DNA of 64,000 nt from Oscillospiraceae bacterium (GCA_022846095.1 AP025583.1:2790001-2854000), one strand, 5' to 3'; shown: positions 35,203-44,774, numbered from the stretch's first letter. Numbers and translations: made by a program. The notes: a model not told the origin generated them from the sequence alone.

Positions 35203-36729
35203 TTATGAAGTGTGCGCCATGTCCTGGTAGAGCGGCTTGAGCCGGTCGTATGCCCGGCGGAAAAAGCCGTAGGCCGTTTCGTACATACCCGCCTTGGACG
35301 GGTCGGGGGACAGGAAGTCCACCGGGCGGTTGAGCTGCTCGGCCACCGTGAAGTCCGGGTAGGCCCCGATGCCCACGCCGCCGCAGATGGCCGCCCCCAT
35401 GGAGGTGGCCTCCTCCAGGTAGCGGGGCACGGACAGGGGCTTTTGCCAGATGTCCGATAAAATTTGCAGCCAGAGCCTGCCCTTGGTGCCCCCGCCAATC
35501 ATAATGACGTCCTCTATTTTATCATATTGTTCCAGGATGTCCAGAATGGTTTTCAGGTTGTACCCCACGCCCTCCAGCACCGCCCGGGCCATGTCCCCCT
35601 TGGTGCTGGAGATGCCCAGGCCGATGAACGCGCCCCGGGCGTTGTGGTCCCACAGCGGGGAGCGCTCGCCCAGCAGGTAGGGCAGGAACAGCACGCCGTT
35701 CGCGCCCGGCCCGGCCAGCTCCGCCCCCCGGTTGAGCACGTCGTAGGCGCTCATGCCCATCAGCTTGGCCGCGGCGCGCTCCTCGCCCCCCAGGGTGTCC
35801 CGGAACCAAGCGTAGGAGTACCCCGCCGCCTGCATGGTGCCGCAGGGGGTATAGAGGTTCTCGTCCAGGTGGACCCAGTTGAAGGTGCGCATCTGGGGGT
35901 CGAAGTAGGGCGCCCGCGCCGCCATGGAGATCCAGGAGGAGGAGCCCACCACGTTGTAGGCCTTGCCGGGGCGCACCACCCCCGCGCCCACGCAGGCGCA
36001 GGAGCCGTCGCCGCCGCCGATGACCACCGGCGTGCCCTCCAGCAGCCCGGTCTCCCGGGCGGCCTGGGCGCTGACGCCCCCCGCCGTGTGGGTGGAGGGG
36101 AACAGCTCCGGCAGCAGATCGGGGCGGATCTCAAAGGCGTCCAGCAGCTCCTGCGACCACTGCTTCTTCCCGATGTCCAGCAGATTGGTGCCCGAGGCGT
36201 CGGAGTAGTCGGTGGTGAACTCCCCCGTGAGCTTGAATACGATGTAGTCCTTGGCGTGGAGCATCTTATAGGCCTTGGCGTACAGCTCCGGCTGGTTGTC
36301 CCGCACCCAGAGCAGCTTGGCCGCCGAGTAGGAGGCGCTCAGCCGGTGGCCGGTGATGCGGTAGCCCCGCTCCGGCTCCACCCGCTCCAGCATGTACCGC
36401 TCCTGCCCGGCGCTGCGGGTGTCCGCCCAGATGAGCATATTGCGCAGGGGCGCGCCCCTGCCGTCCACCAGCAGGCAGCCCATCATCTGGGCGCTGAAGC
36501 TGATGCAGGCCACGTCAGCGGGGGCGATCCCCGTCCGCTCCAGCAGGGCGCAGGTGGAGGAACACACCGCCCCCCACCAGTCGTCGGCGTTCTGCTCCAC
36601 CCAGCCGTCGTTGGGGTAATACGTCGGGTAGTCCGCCACCATGCTGCCCATCAGGGTGCCGTCCAGGCGGTAGAGGGTGGCCTTGTTGCCGCTGGTGCCC
36701 AGATCGTGGGCCAGGATGTACTGCGCCAT
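35203..36729 (-). CDS. FGGY family carbohydrate kinase (xylulokinase-like)
   Basis: 508 residues. Two actin-like ATPase halves: FGGY_N starting ILAHDLGTSGNKATLY with the phosphate loop, and FGGY_C with VIMIGGGTKGRLWLQILSD and the EEATSMGAAI block. The catalytic Asp lies in the NLLDIGKKQW region upstream of the domain junction. Family substrates are pentuloses, hexuloses, glycerol and related polyols. Here it most likely phosphorylates a ketose or keto-acid intermediate before aldol cleavage. GGAAAGGG precedes the ATG at 36729. Confidence 0.85.
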   Translation of the reverse strand: MAQYILAHDLGTSGNKATLYRLDGTLMGSMVADYPTYYPNDGWVEQNADDWWGAVCSSTCALLERTGIAPADVACISFSAQMMGCLLVDGRGAPLRNMLIWADTRSAGQERYMLERVEPERGYRITGHRLSASYSAAKLLWVRDNQPELYAKAYKMLHAKDYIVFKLTGEFTTDYSDASGTNLLDIGKKQWSQELLDAFEIRPDLLPELFPSTHTAGGVSAQAARETGLLEGTPVVIGGGDGSCACVGAGVVRPGKAYNVVGSSSWISMAARAPYFDPQMRTFNWVHLDENLYTPCGTMQAAGYSYAWFRDTLGGEERAAAKLMGMSAYDVLNRGAELAGPGANGVLFLPYLLGERSPLWDHNARGAFIGLGISSTKGDMARAVLEGVGYNLKTILDILEQYDKIEDVIMIGGGTKGRLWLQILSDIWQKPLSVPRYLEEATSMGAAICGGVGIGAYPDFTVAEQLNRPVDFLSPDPSKAGMYETAYGFFRRAYDRLKPLYQDMAHTS

Positions 36730-36781
36730 TGTATTCCCTTTCCTTTCTATGCGGCTTGGTTGGGCGGGGTGGGGAAACGGC

Positions 36782-36801
36782 GGGCGGTTCGTGAATCGCC
36801 C
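36782..36801. repeat. Solo 20-bp palindrome
   Basis: GGGCGGTTCGTGAATCGCCC in the 89-bp gap between the aldolase and kinase genes; one of six such palindromes in the window. Confidence 0.7.
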
Positions 36802-36818
36802 CTGCGCGGACGCCCTGC

Positions 36819-37451
36819 CTAGCCCTGCTGCTCCCTGACCACCGCAACAGACTGCCGGCAGGCCTCGGTGATGGCCGCCCAGTCGCCGCTGTTGATCGCA
36901 CCCTTCTCGCAAAGCCAGCCGCCGCCGATGGCGAAAACCGCGGGGGTGACGAACTCGGCCAGGTTGGCCGGGCCCACCCCGCCGGTGGGGACGAACCTGA
37001 TGCCCTGGAAGGGGCCGGAGAGGGCCTTGATGGCCTTCAGCCCGCCGTACACGCTGGCGGGGAAGAACTTGACCACGGACAGCCCCGCGTTCATGGCGGC
37101 GGTGATCTCGGTGGGGGTCACGCAGCCGGGCAGCACGTCCACGCCGTTGGCCACGCACCAGTCCACGATGCCCGGGTCGTAGCCCGGGGAGACGATGAAT
37201 TTGGCCCCCCGCTGCACGGCCTGCCTGCACTTATCCAGGGAGAGCACGGTGCCCGCGCCCACCAGCATTTCGGGGACGTTTTTGGCCACCGCCTCAATGG
37301 CGTCCAGCCCGGCGGGAGTGCGCAGGGTAATCTCCATCACGTCCACCCCGCCGGCCAGCAGGGCCCGGGCGGTGTCCACCGCCCGCGCGGCGTCGTCCAT
37401 CACGACCACGGGCACCAGATAGGTGGCGTGGATGCGCTCCATAATTGTCAT
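36819..37451 (-). CDS. KDPG/KHG family aldolase
   Basis: 210 residues. Class I aldolase that splits 2-keto-3-deoxy-6-phosphogluconate-like substrates to pyruvate and an aldehyde (glyceraldehyde-3-phosphate for KDPG). Catalytic Glu40 in VMEITLRTP and Schiff-base Lys128 in SVVKFFPAS are in place, with PTGGVGPANL phosphate loop. GGAGGTAA precedes the ATG. Its presence indicates that the pathway ends in a 2-keto-3-deoxy sugar acid (phosphate). Confidence 0.92.
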   Translation of the reverse strand: MTIMERIHATYLVPVVVMDDAARAVDTARALLAGGVDVMEITLRTPAGLDAIEAVAKNVPEMLVGAGTVLSLDKCRQAVQRGAKFIVSPGYDPGIVDWCVANGVDVLPGCVTPTEITAAMNAGLSVVKFFPASVYGGLKAIKALSGPFQGIRFVPTGGVGPANLAEFVTPAVFAIGGGWLCEKGAINSGDWAAITEACRQSVAVVREQQG

Positions 37452-37473
37452 GACATTTTACCTCCACATTACA

Positions 37474-38067
37474 TTACGCTTTCCACTTGGGATTGTCAAC
37501 CATGACGGGCTTCCCGTCCTCCCCCTCCAGCACCAGCTTGCGGTAGCCCTTGGTCTCGATGGTGCCGTAGTCGTGGCCCGCGTCGGCCCGAAAGACGAAG
37601 AAGGTCACCAGGGGGACGCTGCCGGTGTTGATGCTGCGGTGGGCGTACCGCTTGGGCACGTAGAGGGCCTTGCCCGGCTCCAGCTTCTGGAGCACCACGT
37701 CGCCCTCCGGGCTCTCGGTGAGCATACAGCCCTCGCCGGAGAGGGTGTAGTAGACCTCGGCGGTGTCCAGGATGGTGTGGAAATGCCCCTTGGTCATGTA
37801 GTACTCCCGCCCCACCTTGCCGGGGTAGCAGATGGAGGTGCCGAAGGCCAGATCCCCGGCGTGCTCGGGTGCGCCCAGCTCGTAGAACTCGTAGATCAGC
37901 GGGTCGCTCGCCTCCACGGCGGCCCGGGCCGCGTCCGCGTCGGCGTACATGTCCTGCATCTGGGACAGGCGGCGCCCGGTGGCCTGCGCCCCCCTGGACA
38001 CGCCGTCCGGCGCGGGGAAGTCCAGGGTAAAGCCCCGGGTCCAGTCAAAATTCATCTGATCAGCCAT
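37474..38067 (-). CDS. Cupin-type glucose-6-phosphate isomerase family protein
   Basis: 197 residues, one cupin barrel of the archaeal-type phosphoglucose isomerase family. Metal ligands are visible: His95, His97 and Glu104 in GHFHTILDTAEVYY, and His143 in KRYAHRSINTG. Family blocks FGTSICYPGKVGREYYMTKG (20 residues) are preserved. In this setting it may interconvert an aldose and a ketose (phosphate) other than glucose-6-phosphate. Eight bases separate it from the kinase-side aldolase gene region, consistent with one operon. Confidence 0.85.
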   Translation of the reverse strand: MADQMNFDWTRGFTLDFPAPDGVSRGAQATGRRLSQMQDMYADADAARAAVEASDPLIYEFYELGAPEHAGDLAFGTSICYPGKVGREYYMTKGHFHTILDTAEVYYTLSGEGCMLTESPEGDVVLQKLEPGKALYVPKRYAHRSINTGSVPLVTFFVFRADAGHDYGTIETKGYRKLVLEGEDGKPVMVDNPKWKA

Positions 38068-38079
38068 GTTTACCGCCCC

Positions 38080-39015
38080 CTATACGCTGCGGGCGATTTC
38101 GCTGAGCCGGTCCAGCGTGGCATCGTCCATGGTGATGTGGAATACCTCCTCCATGACCTGGGTCCAGCCGTGGATGAAGTAGATCCAGCCGTCCTCCACG
38201 TGCAGGCCCTTGGCCTGCGCCTGGGCCTCGGCCTGGTCCTTGAAGATGAGCTCGCCCCGGTAGTTGATCTCCCACACCAGGCTGTCCGCGGGGTAATCCA
38301 CCGCGTCGGTGGTGGGGGAGCCGGGGGCGTCCTTGCCAAGGCCTGTGGCGTTGACCACCAGGGAGTGGGGCGGCAGGGCCGCCACCAGCACGTCGTTATC
38401 CGCCGGGGTGGGGCCCAGCACGCAGCGCAGCTCCGTCTTGGGGTTGAGGCCGGAGAGCACCTCGGCGGCCGAGTCCAGCCGGGGCCGGCTGCGGTTGGCG
38501 ATGGTGATGCGGCGGGGCACGTTGTCCCCGAAGCGCTCCTGGGTCAGGTACATGGTCATGGCAAGGCTGCTCCCCCCCGCGCCCAGCAGGAGGACCTCGC
38601 CGTCATGCTCCTTCCAGTAGTTTTGGGGCACGAAGGCCTCCAGCGCCCGCCCGGAGGAGATGGGGTCCTTGGCGTGGGCCCGGAACTGCCCGTCCCGCTT
38701 GGACAGGCAGGACACCTCGCCCAGCTTCTCGGCGTAGGGGTCCACGTAGTCGAAGATGTCCCGGCAGGCGTTGTACAGGTCCAGCTTGTGGGTGGTGACC
38801 AGCGCCCCCAGGGACAGGGGGTCGTGCTTCAGGAATTCCGCCACGGCGCGGTAGTCCTCCGCGGGGGCGTGCAGGGGCAGGTCGATGCCCTTCATCACGG
38901 CGTCCAGCCCCAGGGCCTCGGCCCATTTGGGAAACACCCGCATGATGGACGACTGCCCCGTGGTCACCCCTACGAAGTAAAAGGTGGGCGTCTTGGCGCT
39001 CTCCGGCAGTATCAT
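38080..39015 (-). CDS. Shikimate dehydrogenase-like oxidoreductase
   Basis: 311 residues. N-terminal substrate domain with GVTTGQSSIMRVFPKWAEAL and the catalytic Lys in VTTHKLDLYNA, NAD(P)-binding domain with LLGAGGSSLAMTM, and the late NATGLGKDAPGSP motif. It is more divergent than biosynthetic AroE and sits in a sugar-catabolic operon, so it probably oxidises or reduces a cyclic or keto polyol acid rather than dehydroshikimate. GGGAGGAA precedes the ATG. Confidence 0.8.
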   Translation of the reverse strand: MILPESAKTPTFYFVGVTTGQSSIMRVFPKWAEALGLDAVMKGIDLPLHAPAEDYRAVAEFLKHDPLSLGALVTTHKLDLYNACRDIFDYVDPYAEKLGEVSCLSKRDGQFRAHAKDPISSGRALEAFVPQNYWKEHDGEVLLLGAGGSSLAMTMYLTQERFGDNVPRRITIANRSRPRLDSAAEVLSGLNPKTELRCVLGPTPADNDVLVAALPPHSLVVNATGLGKDAPGSPTTDAVDYPADSLVWEINYRGELIFKDQAEAQAQAKGLHVEDGWIYFIHGWTQVMEEVFHITMDDATLDRLSEIARSV

Positions 39016-39046
39016 GTTTCATTCCTCCCATAATTTAAATCAGTAG

Positions 39047-39066
39047 GGGCGATTCACGAATCGCCC
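39047..39066. repeat. Solo 20-bp palindrome
   Basis: GGGCGATTCACGAATCGCCC in the 55-bp gap between two dehydrogenase genes of the operon. Confidence 0.75.
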
Positions 39067-39070
39067 GCCC

Positions 39071-40027
39071 TCAGACGGTCTTGATAACGTAGGGACAGGG
39101 GACGCCGGAGAGCACGTCGATCAGGTTTTGCACGCTCATCAGGGCCATGCAGGCGGTGGCCTCGTTGGTATGGGAGCCGGTGTGGGGGGTGGCCACCACG
39201 CTGTCCAGCCCGAAGAGCGGGGAGCCGGTGGGGGGTTCCACCTCGTAGGCGTCCAGGCCCAGCCCGCCCAGATGGCCGGACTGGAGCAGCGCGCAGGCCG
39301 CCGCCTCGTCGATGAGGCCGCCCCGGGCGGTGTTGATGAGGATGGCCCCCGGCTTCATGGCCTCCATGACGGCGCGGCTCATGATGTGCCGGGTCTGGTC
39401 GTTGAGGGGCAGGTGGAGGCTGATCACGTCGGACTGGGCCACCACCTCGTCAAAGCCGGCGGGGGTGATGCCGTGAGCGCGGGCGTACTCCCCGTCGAGA
39501 TAGGGGTCGTAGGCCAGCACCTTCATGTCGAAGCCCTGGCCCCGCTTGGCCACCGACTTGCCGATGGCCCCCAGGCCCAGAATGCCCAGGGTCTTGCCGT
39601 ACAGCTCCACGCCGGTGGAGCGCACCCACGCCCCCTCCCGGGTCCTGCGGTCCAGCATGGGGATCTTCCGCGCCGCCGCCAGCATCAGGCCCAGGGCCAA
39701 ATCGGCCACGGCCTGGGCGTTGGCCCCCGGGGTGTTGCACACGCTCAGGCCCCGCCGCGCCGCCGCGGCCAGATCCACCCGGTCCACCCCCGCGCCGTAG
39801 CGGGAAATGACCCTGAGGCGGTCGCAGGACTCAATGACCTTGGCGCTCACGCTGTCCAGGCCGGCGATGTAGCCGTCGCAGCCCTGGAGCAGGGGGATGA
39901 GCTCCTCCCCGGTCAGGGGGCGGCCGTAAGGGTTGTAGACGATTTCGTCCGCGAACTGCCGGAGCTTTTCCAGGGCCGGGGTGGGGCGGTCCGGCTTAAA
40001 GGAGGTTGCGGTGACGAGCACTTTCAA
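39071..40027 (-). CDS. D-2-hydroxyacid dehydrogenase (phosphoglycerate dehydrogenase-like)
   Basis: 318 residues. NAD-binding motif GILGLGAIGKSVAKRGQGF, catalytic Arg in NTARGG (LINTARGGLIDEAA), Glu in DAYEVEPPTGSPLF and His in TPHTGSHTNEA. It lacks the ACT/regulatory domains of biosynthetic SerA. In the operon it would act on a 2-hydroxy or 2-keto sugar acid. The adjacent permease gene ends 30 bases upstream. Confidence 0.87.
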   Translation of the reverse strand: MKVLVTATSFKPDRPTPALEKLRQFADEIVYNPYGRPLTGEELIPLLQGCDGYIAGLDSVSAKVIESCDRLRVISRYGAGVDRVDLAAAARRGLSVCNTPGANAQAVADLALGLMLAAARKIPMLDRRTREGAWVRSTGVELYGKTLGILGLGAIGKSVAKRGQGFDMKVLAYDPYLDGEYARAHGITPAGFDEVVAQSDVISLHLPLNDQTRHIMSRAVMEAMKPGAILINTARGGLIDEAAACALLQSGHLGGLGLDAYEVEPPTGSPLFGLDSVVATPHTGSHTNEATACMALMSVQNLIDVLSGVPCPYVIKTV

Positions 40028-40057
40028 CAGTAGTCATCCTTTCCATCGGGGGGCGGG

Positions 40058-41023
40058 TTAAATCTTGCCCTGCTCCCGCATCTTCTTCAGGTTCACGTAG
40101 CCGTCGATGACGATGACCGCCACCAGGATCAGGCCCACCACCACGTTCTGGAGCTGGGGCTTCATCTCCAGCAGGTTGAACATGTTGGTCAGCAGGGACA
40201 TGAAGGCCACGCCCAGCACGGCGCCCAGCGCCGAGCCCTTGCCGCCGGCAAAGCTGCCGCCGCCCACCACGCAGGCGATGATGCAGGTCATGTGGATGCC
40301 CTCGCCCAGGTACTGGGTGGGGCTCTGGATCCGGGCCACGGCCAGGATCCCGGCCAGGGCGGCCAGCACGCCGGTGACCGCGTAGGCCCCCAGCACCACC
40401 CGGCGGTTGTTGATGCCCATGAGCTTGGATGCGTCCTTGTTGCCGCCCACGTAGTACAGGCTCCGGCCGGTGGGGGTGGAGCGCAGGAAGTACCAGAACA
40501 GGACCAGCAGAAGCAGGGTCACCCAGCTCATCCAGTACAGGCCCAGGAACTTGCCGCTGCCCAGGCTGATGAAGGAGGCAGGAAAGGCGCCCATGCCGCG
40601 CACGCCGTCCCAGAGGGTCATGGCCAGGCCGTAGCCCATGTACTGGGTGCCGATGGTGGCGATGAGGGCGTTGATACCCACCACCGAGACCAGAAAGCCG
40701 TTGACCAGGCCCACCAGCAGCCCCACCACCAGCACCAGCAGGATGGTCAGGGGGATGGGCACGCCCATCATGATGAACTTGCCGCACAGGATGCCCGCAA
40801 GCAGCATGGTGGAGCTGATGGACAGGTCGAAGTAGCCGCAGATGAGCAGCAGCATCATGCCGAAGGACATGATGGCGGTGGGGGCGATGCTGGACTGGAG
40901 GGAGTCCAGGTTGCCCCCGGTCCAGAACACGCCGCCGGTGAAGGTGAGCAGGACCACCAGGGCCACGCACAGGGCCGCGGAGATGAATTCGTTCTTATGT
41001 ACCAGCTGCTTTACGCGTTTCAT
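40058..41023 (-). CDS. Ribose-type ABC transporter permease (second of two)
   Basis: 321 residues, about nine hydrophobic segments, PF02653 family. The FDLSISSTMLLAGILCGK block, the GINALIATIGTQYMGYG segment and the C-terminal GGGSFAGGKGSALGAVLGV loop are characteristic. Paired with a different permease gene 11 bases upstream, so the channel is probably a heterodimer. Confidence 0.9.
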   Translation of the reverse strand: MKRVKQLVHKNEFISAALCVALVVLLTFTGGVFWTGGNLDSLQSSIAPTAIMSFGMMLLLICGYFDLSISSTMLLAGILCGKFIMMGVPIPLTILLVLVVGLLVGLVNGFLVSVVGINALIATIGTQYMGYGLAMTLWDGVRGMGAFPASFISLGSGKFLGLYWMSWVTLLLLVLFWYFLRSTPTGRSLYYVGGNKDASKLMGINNRRVVLGAYAVTGVLAALAGILAVARIQSPTQYLGEGIHMTCIIACVVGGGSFAGGKGSALGAVLGVAFMSLLTNMFNLLEMKPQLQNVVVGLILVAVIVIDGYVNLKKMREQGKI

Positions 41024-41034
41024 GTCCGCACCCC

Positions 41035-42009
41035 CTAACCCTTTTTCCGGTTGACCCGCAGGTCAAGATAGATGGCGGCGATGAGGATGACGCCCACCAC
41101 GATCTGCTGAACGTAGGAGTTGATGCTGAACGCCGTCATGCCGTTTTGCAGCAGGAAGATGAAGAACACGCCCAGCATGGAGCGCACCATGCTGCCCCGG
41201 CCACCGAAGATGCTGGCGCCGCTGATGACGGCGGCGGTGATGATGCTGATCTCCAGGTTGCTGCCCACCGTCACGTCGGGGTGGGCCAGGCGGGCGGTCA
41301 TGAGGCAGCCGCCGAAGGCGGACACCGCGGCCGACACGCCGAAGCAGAGGATCTTCACCCGGCCGGCGTTGAGGCCGTACATAATGGTGGTGTCCATGTT
41401 GTGGCCGATGTAGTAGAGCTGCTTCATGTGCCAGGACTTGATGAGGAAGACCTCCAGGATGACCGCCACCAGGATCATCAGCAGGATGCTCCACTTGATG
41501 CCCAGCACGTCCAACGAGACGAAGGAGCGGGCCTCCAGGGGGAGCTGGCGGCCGCCGAACTTGTTGACCAGCATCCAGTTCAGGCCCTTGACCGCCATCA
41601 TCACGCCGATGGTGACCATCATGGAGTTGACCCGGAATTTGACCACCAGCACGCCGGTGCCCAGGCCGATGACCCCGGCCAGCAGCACGGCCAGCAGGAT
41701 GGCCAGACCCACGGGGAGCTTGTAGGTAAAGACGAAGTAGCCCATCATGGCCCCGCCGAAGCCGAAGAGGGAGCCCACGGACATGTCCAGCTCGCCCATG
41801 ATGATGAGCAGGGTGAAGCCCACGGCCGCGAAGAAGTTGAAGGACGCGCCGTAGACGATGGAGTGCACGTTGCTGAAGCTGAGGAAATTGTCCCGGGTGA
41901 CCGCCAGCAGCACGAAGAGGGCCACCGTGATATAGATGATGATCCAGCTGCCGAAGTCAAATTTTTTCTTTTCGTTTGCCGCCAGGGTGCGTCCTGTTCC
42001 TTCCGCCAT
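41035..42009 (-). CDS. Ribose-type ABC transporter permease (first of two)
   Basis: 324 residues. The start at 42009 is set by AAGGAGGTGG. Same PF02653 architecture: GELDMSVGSLFGFGGAMMGY near the first third and SGASIFGGRGSMVRSMLGV near the end. It shares only moderate similarity with the neighbouring permease, consistent with a heterodimeric importer. Confidence 0.9.
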   Translation of the reverse strand: MAEGTGRTLAANEKKKFDFGSWIIIYITVALFVLLAVTRDNFLSFSNVHSIVYGASFNFFAAVGFTLLIIMGELDMSVGSLFGFGGAMMGYFVFTYKLPVGLAILLAVLLAGVIGLGTGVLVVKFRVNSMMVTIGVMMAVKGLNWMLVNKFGGRQLPLEARSFVSLDVLGIKWSILLMILVAVILEVFLIKSWHMKQLYYIGHNMDTTIMYGLNAGRVKILCFGVSAAVSAFGGCLMTARLAHPDVTVGSNLEISIITAAVISGASIFGGRGSMVRSMLGVFFIFLLQNGMTAFSINSYVQQIVVGVILIAAIYLDLRVNRKKG

Positions 42010-42022
42010 GACCACCACCTCC

Positions 42023-43540
42023 TTATTCCGCCCCGACTGCGGCGTAACGCATGATGGTCTGCTCGGAGAAATCCTCCCAGGCCACCTCGCCCACAATCGA
42101 GTTATTCCGCATGACCAGGATCCGGTCGCAGAGCTTCATGAGCTCGGGCATTTCCGAGCTGAAGACCACGACGCCCACGCCTCCGGCGGCCAGCTCCAGC
42201 AGGAAGCTGTGGATCTCCGCCTTGGCCCCCACGTCGATGCCGCGGGTGGGTTCGTTGACGATGACGATTTCAGGCTCCGGGGCCAGGCAGGCCGAGAGCA
42301 TGACCTTTTGCTGGTTGCCGCCCGACAGGTTCCGGGGCCGGGTGGTCAGGGAGGGCAGCGCGATGGAGAACTTCTTGATGAACTCGGTGGAGATCTCGCC
42401 CAGCCGCTTGAAGTTGATGAACCCGCCCGCGCCCGACACCTTTTTCAGGATGGGCAGGGAGACGTTGTCCGTCACGGGCATATCCAGCAGCAGGCCCGCC
42501 ACCTTGCGGTTGTTGTTTAAGTACATGACCTTCTTCTGTGTCATCACCCGGGGGTTGAGGGGCTTGACGGACTGGCCCTTCACCAGCACCTCGCCGCCGT
42601 CCTTGCGCTCCAGGCCGTACATCATCCTGGAGAGCTTGGTCACGCCCGAGCCCTCCAGCCCGAACACGCCCACCACCTCGCCCTCGTGCACGCACAGGTC
42701 GCAGGGGTTGAGGGCGTTCTTTTTGGCCAGGGCCTTCACCTCAAAAACCACCTGCTCCCGCCGGGTGCTGCCCTGCTTGGTGGAGTAGAGGCTCGCGCTC
42801 AGATCCCGGCCCACCATGTTGTTGATGAGGTCGCTCTCGGTGAGCTCCGGGCCGTTCTGGAGGGTGGTGACGTACTGGCCGTCCCGCATGATGGTCACCC
42901 GGTCGGAGATATGCATAATCTCCTTGAGCCGGTGGGAGATGTAGATGATGGTCAGCCCCTCGCCCTTGAGGCGTTTGAGGATGTCCATCAGCAGGTCGGC
43001 CTCGCTGTCGTTGAGGCCGGAGGTGGGCTCGTCGAGAATGAGCACCTTGGGACGGGCGGCGATACAGCGGAGGATCTCCACCATCTGCTGGCCCGCCAGG
43101 GTCACGGAGGCCATCTGGGCCCCCGGCTCGATGGTCCTGAGCCCGAAGAGCTCCAGCTGCTCCGCCGTTTTCTGCATCAGCTTTTTCCGGTCCAGGCGGC
43201 CCGCCCGGCGCTCCTTGAAGTTGGGGTACATGTTCTCCGCCACCGTCAGGTTCTCAAACACCGCCAGCTCCTGGTGCACCATGTGGATGCCCATGGCGTG
43301 GGCGGCGGCGGGCGAGTAGACGGCGGCGGCCTGCCCGTCCAGCTCGATGGAGCCGGAGTCGGGGATCTCCTCGCCGGTGATAATCTTGACCAGCGTGCTT
43401 TTGCCGGCCCCGTTTTCTCCCAGAATCGTGTGGATTTCGCCCTTCTGAATGGAGAAAGAAACGTCGGTCAGCGCCTTCACCACGCCGTAGCTCTTTGTGA
43501 TATTGCTGATCTTCAAAAATTCGTTTGAATTTGCAGACAT
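42023..43540 (-). CDS. Ribose-type ABC transporter ATPase with two nucleotide-binding domains
   Basis: 505 residues. First domain: Walker A GENGAGKST, Walker B VLILDEPTSGL, unusual signature TLAGQQMVE. Second domain: a degenerate Walker A (GLEGSGVTK) with an intact signature LSGGNQQK and EPTRGIDVGAKAEI. This asymmetric pattern is normal for RbsA/MglA proteins. The start at 43540 (MSANSNEFLKI) follows GGAAGGAATGG. Energises import with the two permeases downstream. Confidence 0.92.
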   Translation of the reverse strand: MSANSNEFLKISNITKSYGVVKALTDVSFSIQKGEIHTILGENGAGKSTLVKIITGEEIPDSGSIELDGQAAAVYSPAAAHAMGIHMVHQELAVFENLTVAENMYPNFKERRAGRLDRKKLMQKTAEQLELFGLRTIEPGAQMASVTLAGQQMVEILRCIAARPKVLILDEPTSGLNDSEADLLMDILKRLKGEGLTIIYISHRLKEIMHISDRVTIMRDGQYVTTLQNGPELTESDLINNMVGRDLSASLYSTKQGSTRREQVVFEVKALAKKNALNPCDLCVHEGEVVGVFGLEGSGVTKLSRMMYGLERKDGGEVLVKGQSVKPLNPRVMTQKKVMYLNNNRKVAGLLLDMPVTDNVSLPILKKVSGAGGFINFKRLGEISTEFIKKFSIALPSLTTRPRNLSGGNQQKVMLSACLAPEPEIVIVNEPTRGIDVGAKAEIHSFLLELAAGGVGVVVFSSEMPELMKLCDRILVMRNNSIVGEVAWEDFSEQTIMRYAAVGAE

Positions 43541-43603
43541 GTGACCATTCCTTCCATTCCGCTGCTCCGGCCGGGGCCGGCCGGTTTCAACCGCGCGCTC
43601 GTG

Positions 43604-43641
43604 CAAAGGGAAACTGCGGCCCGGCCGCAGTTTCCCTTTGA
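43604..43641 (-). terminator. Hairpin between binding-protein and ATPase genes
   Basis: Stem CAAAGGGAAACTGCGG / CCGCAGTTTCCCTTTG just after the binding-protein stop. A likely partial terminator or 3' stabiliser that raises the level of binding protein. Confidence 0.75.
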
Positions 43642-43650
43642 CTGGGTTTA

Positions 43651-44715
43651 TTAGCCGTACAGCGGGGTGTCGTAGGTTTCCATCTGGTTGTGATCGAAGT
43701 TGTTCACGTTGTCCTTGGTGATGACCACGTTGCCGGTGGACACGTGCACGGGGAAGGGGCTGACGCCGGAGCCCGCGTTGTCGCCGGTGATGGGCACGTC
43801 CATGAAGCCGTACTTGGTGACGCTCTCAAGATACTGCACGGCCATGTAGCACATGGCGGCGGTGCGGTTGGTCAGAGAGGCCTGGATGTAGCCGCTCTTG
43901 ATGTACTCCAGCATGGCGTCCTCGCGGTCGGCGCACACGACGGTGATGGAGCCGGGGGCCATGTTCAGCTCTTCCATAGCGGTGGCGATGGCGGCGCCGC
44001 AGGCGGAGTCAAGGCCGACGAACGCGGTGGCGTCGGGGTGGTTGCTCAGCAGGTCCTTGGCGGCCTGGAGGGCGGTCTCGGCGGCGGCGTCGCTGTCCTG
44101 GTCGCCCAGAATCTCCCAGTTGGTGTCGGCAAGGACTTCCTTCAGGCCGATGTACTTCTCGTCGATGTTGGTGGAGCCCCAGTTGCCGATGACCAGCAGC
44201 TTGCCGGAGTCGCCGGCCAGGTCGATGAGGGCGTCGGCGGTCTCGCGGCCGGTGTCGGTGTTGTCCAGGCCGATGTACAGGTTGCCGGGGTTGCCGCTGT
44301 GGGCCTCGACCAGGATGACGGGGATGCCGGCGTCCATGGCCTTCTCAATGCCGGGGTTCATGGCGGCGTCCCAGGCGGCGGTGATGATGCCGTCGGGCTT
44401 CTTGGGGATGACCTGCTCCAGGGCCGCGCAGGCGGTCTGGGAGTTCCAGTCGTCGGCGCCCATGGGGATGATTTTGCAGCCGAACTCGGCGGCGGCGTAC
44501 TTGAAGCCCAGGATCATGTCGTAGGTGAAGGGCTGGCCCAGGCCGGGGGCCACATAGTAGTAGGTCTTCTGCTCGGTGGCGGTGGAGCCCGCGCCGCCGG
44601 CGTCGGGCGCGGGGGTGCCGGCGCCGCTGCCGGAGTCGCCGCAGCCGGCCAGGGTGGTGGCGAGGAGCGCAAGGGACAGGGTGAGCGCGGCCAGTTTCTT
44701 GCCATGTTTCATCAT
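43651..44715 (-). CDS. Sugar-binding lipoprotein of the ribose-type ABC importer
   Basis: 354 residues. Lipoprotein signal MMKHGKKLAALTLSLALLAT with lipobox LAGC, Gly/Ala linker, then a periplasmic-binding-protein type I fold (YVAPGLGQPFTYDMILGFKY, AALEQVIPKKPDGIITAAWD, GLDNTDTGRETADALID). First gene of the 11-gene operon; AGGAGGG lies 8-11 bases before tandem ATGs. The ligand should be the free sugar, sugar acid or lactone handled by the downstream enzymes. Confidence 0.9.
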   Translation of the reverse strand: MMKHGKKLAALTLSLALLATTLAGCGDSGSGAGTPAPDAGGAGSTATEQKTYYYVAPGLGQPFTYDMILGFKYAAAEFGCKIIPMGADDWNSQTACAALEQVIPKKPDGIITAAWDAAMNPGIEKAMDAGIPVILVEAHSGNPGNLYIGLDNTDTGRETADALIDLAGDSGKLLVIGNWGSTNIDEKYIGLKEVLADTNWEILGDQDSDAAAETALQAAKDLLSNHPDATAFVGLDSACGAAIATAMEELNMAPGSITVVCADREDAMLEYIKSGYIQASLTNRTAAMCYMAVQYLESVTKYGFMDVPITGDNAGSGVSPFPVHVSTGNVVITKDNVNNFDHNQMETYDTPLYG

Positions 44716-44762
44716 TGTCGTTTCCCTCCTGTTATTTGTGTGAGAACCCGTTTCAAGTAACT

Positions 44763-44774
44763 ATGTAATTACAT
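44763..44774. promoter_or_regulatory. GntR-type operator ATGTAATTACAT
   Basis: Perfect 12-bp palindrome in the leader of the leftward operon, about 20 bp downstream of the -10. Its GTAATTACATT core recurs at 44986-44996. Confidence 0.6.
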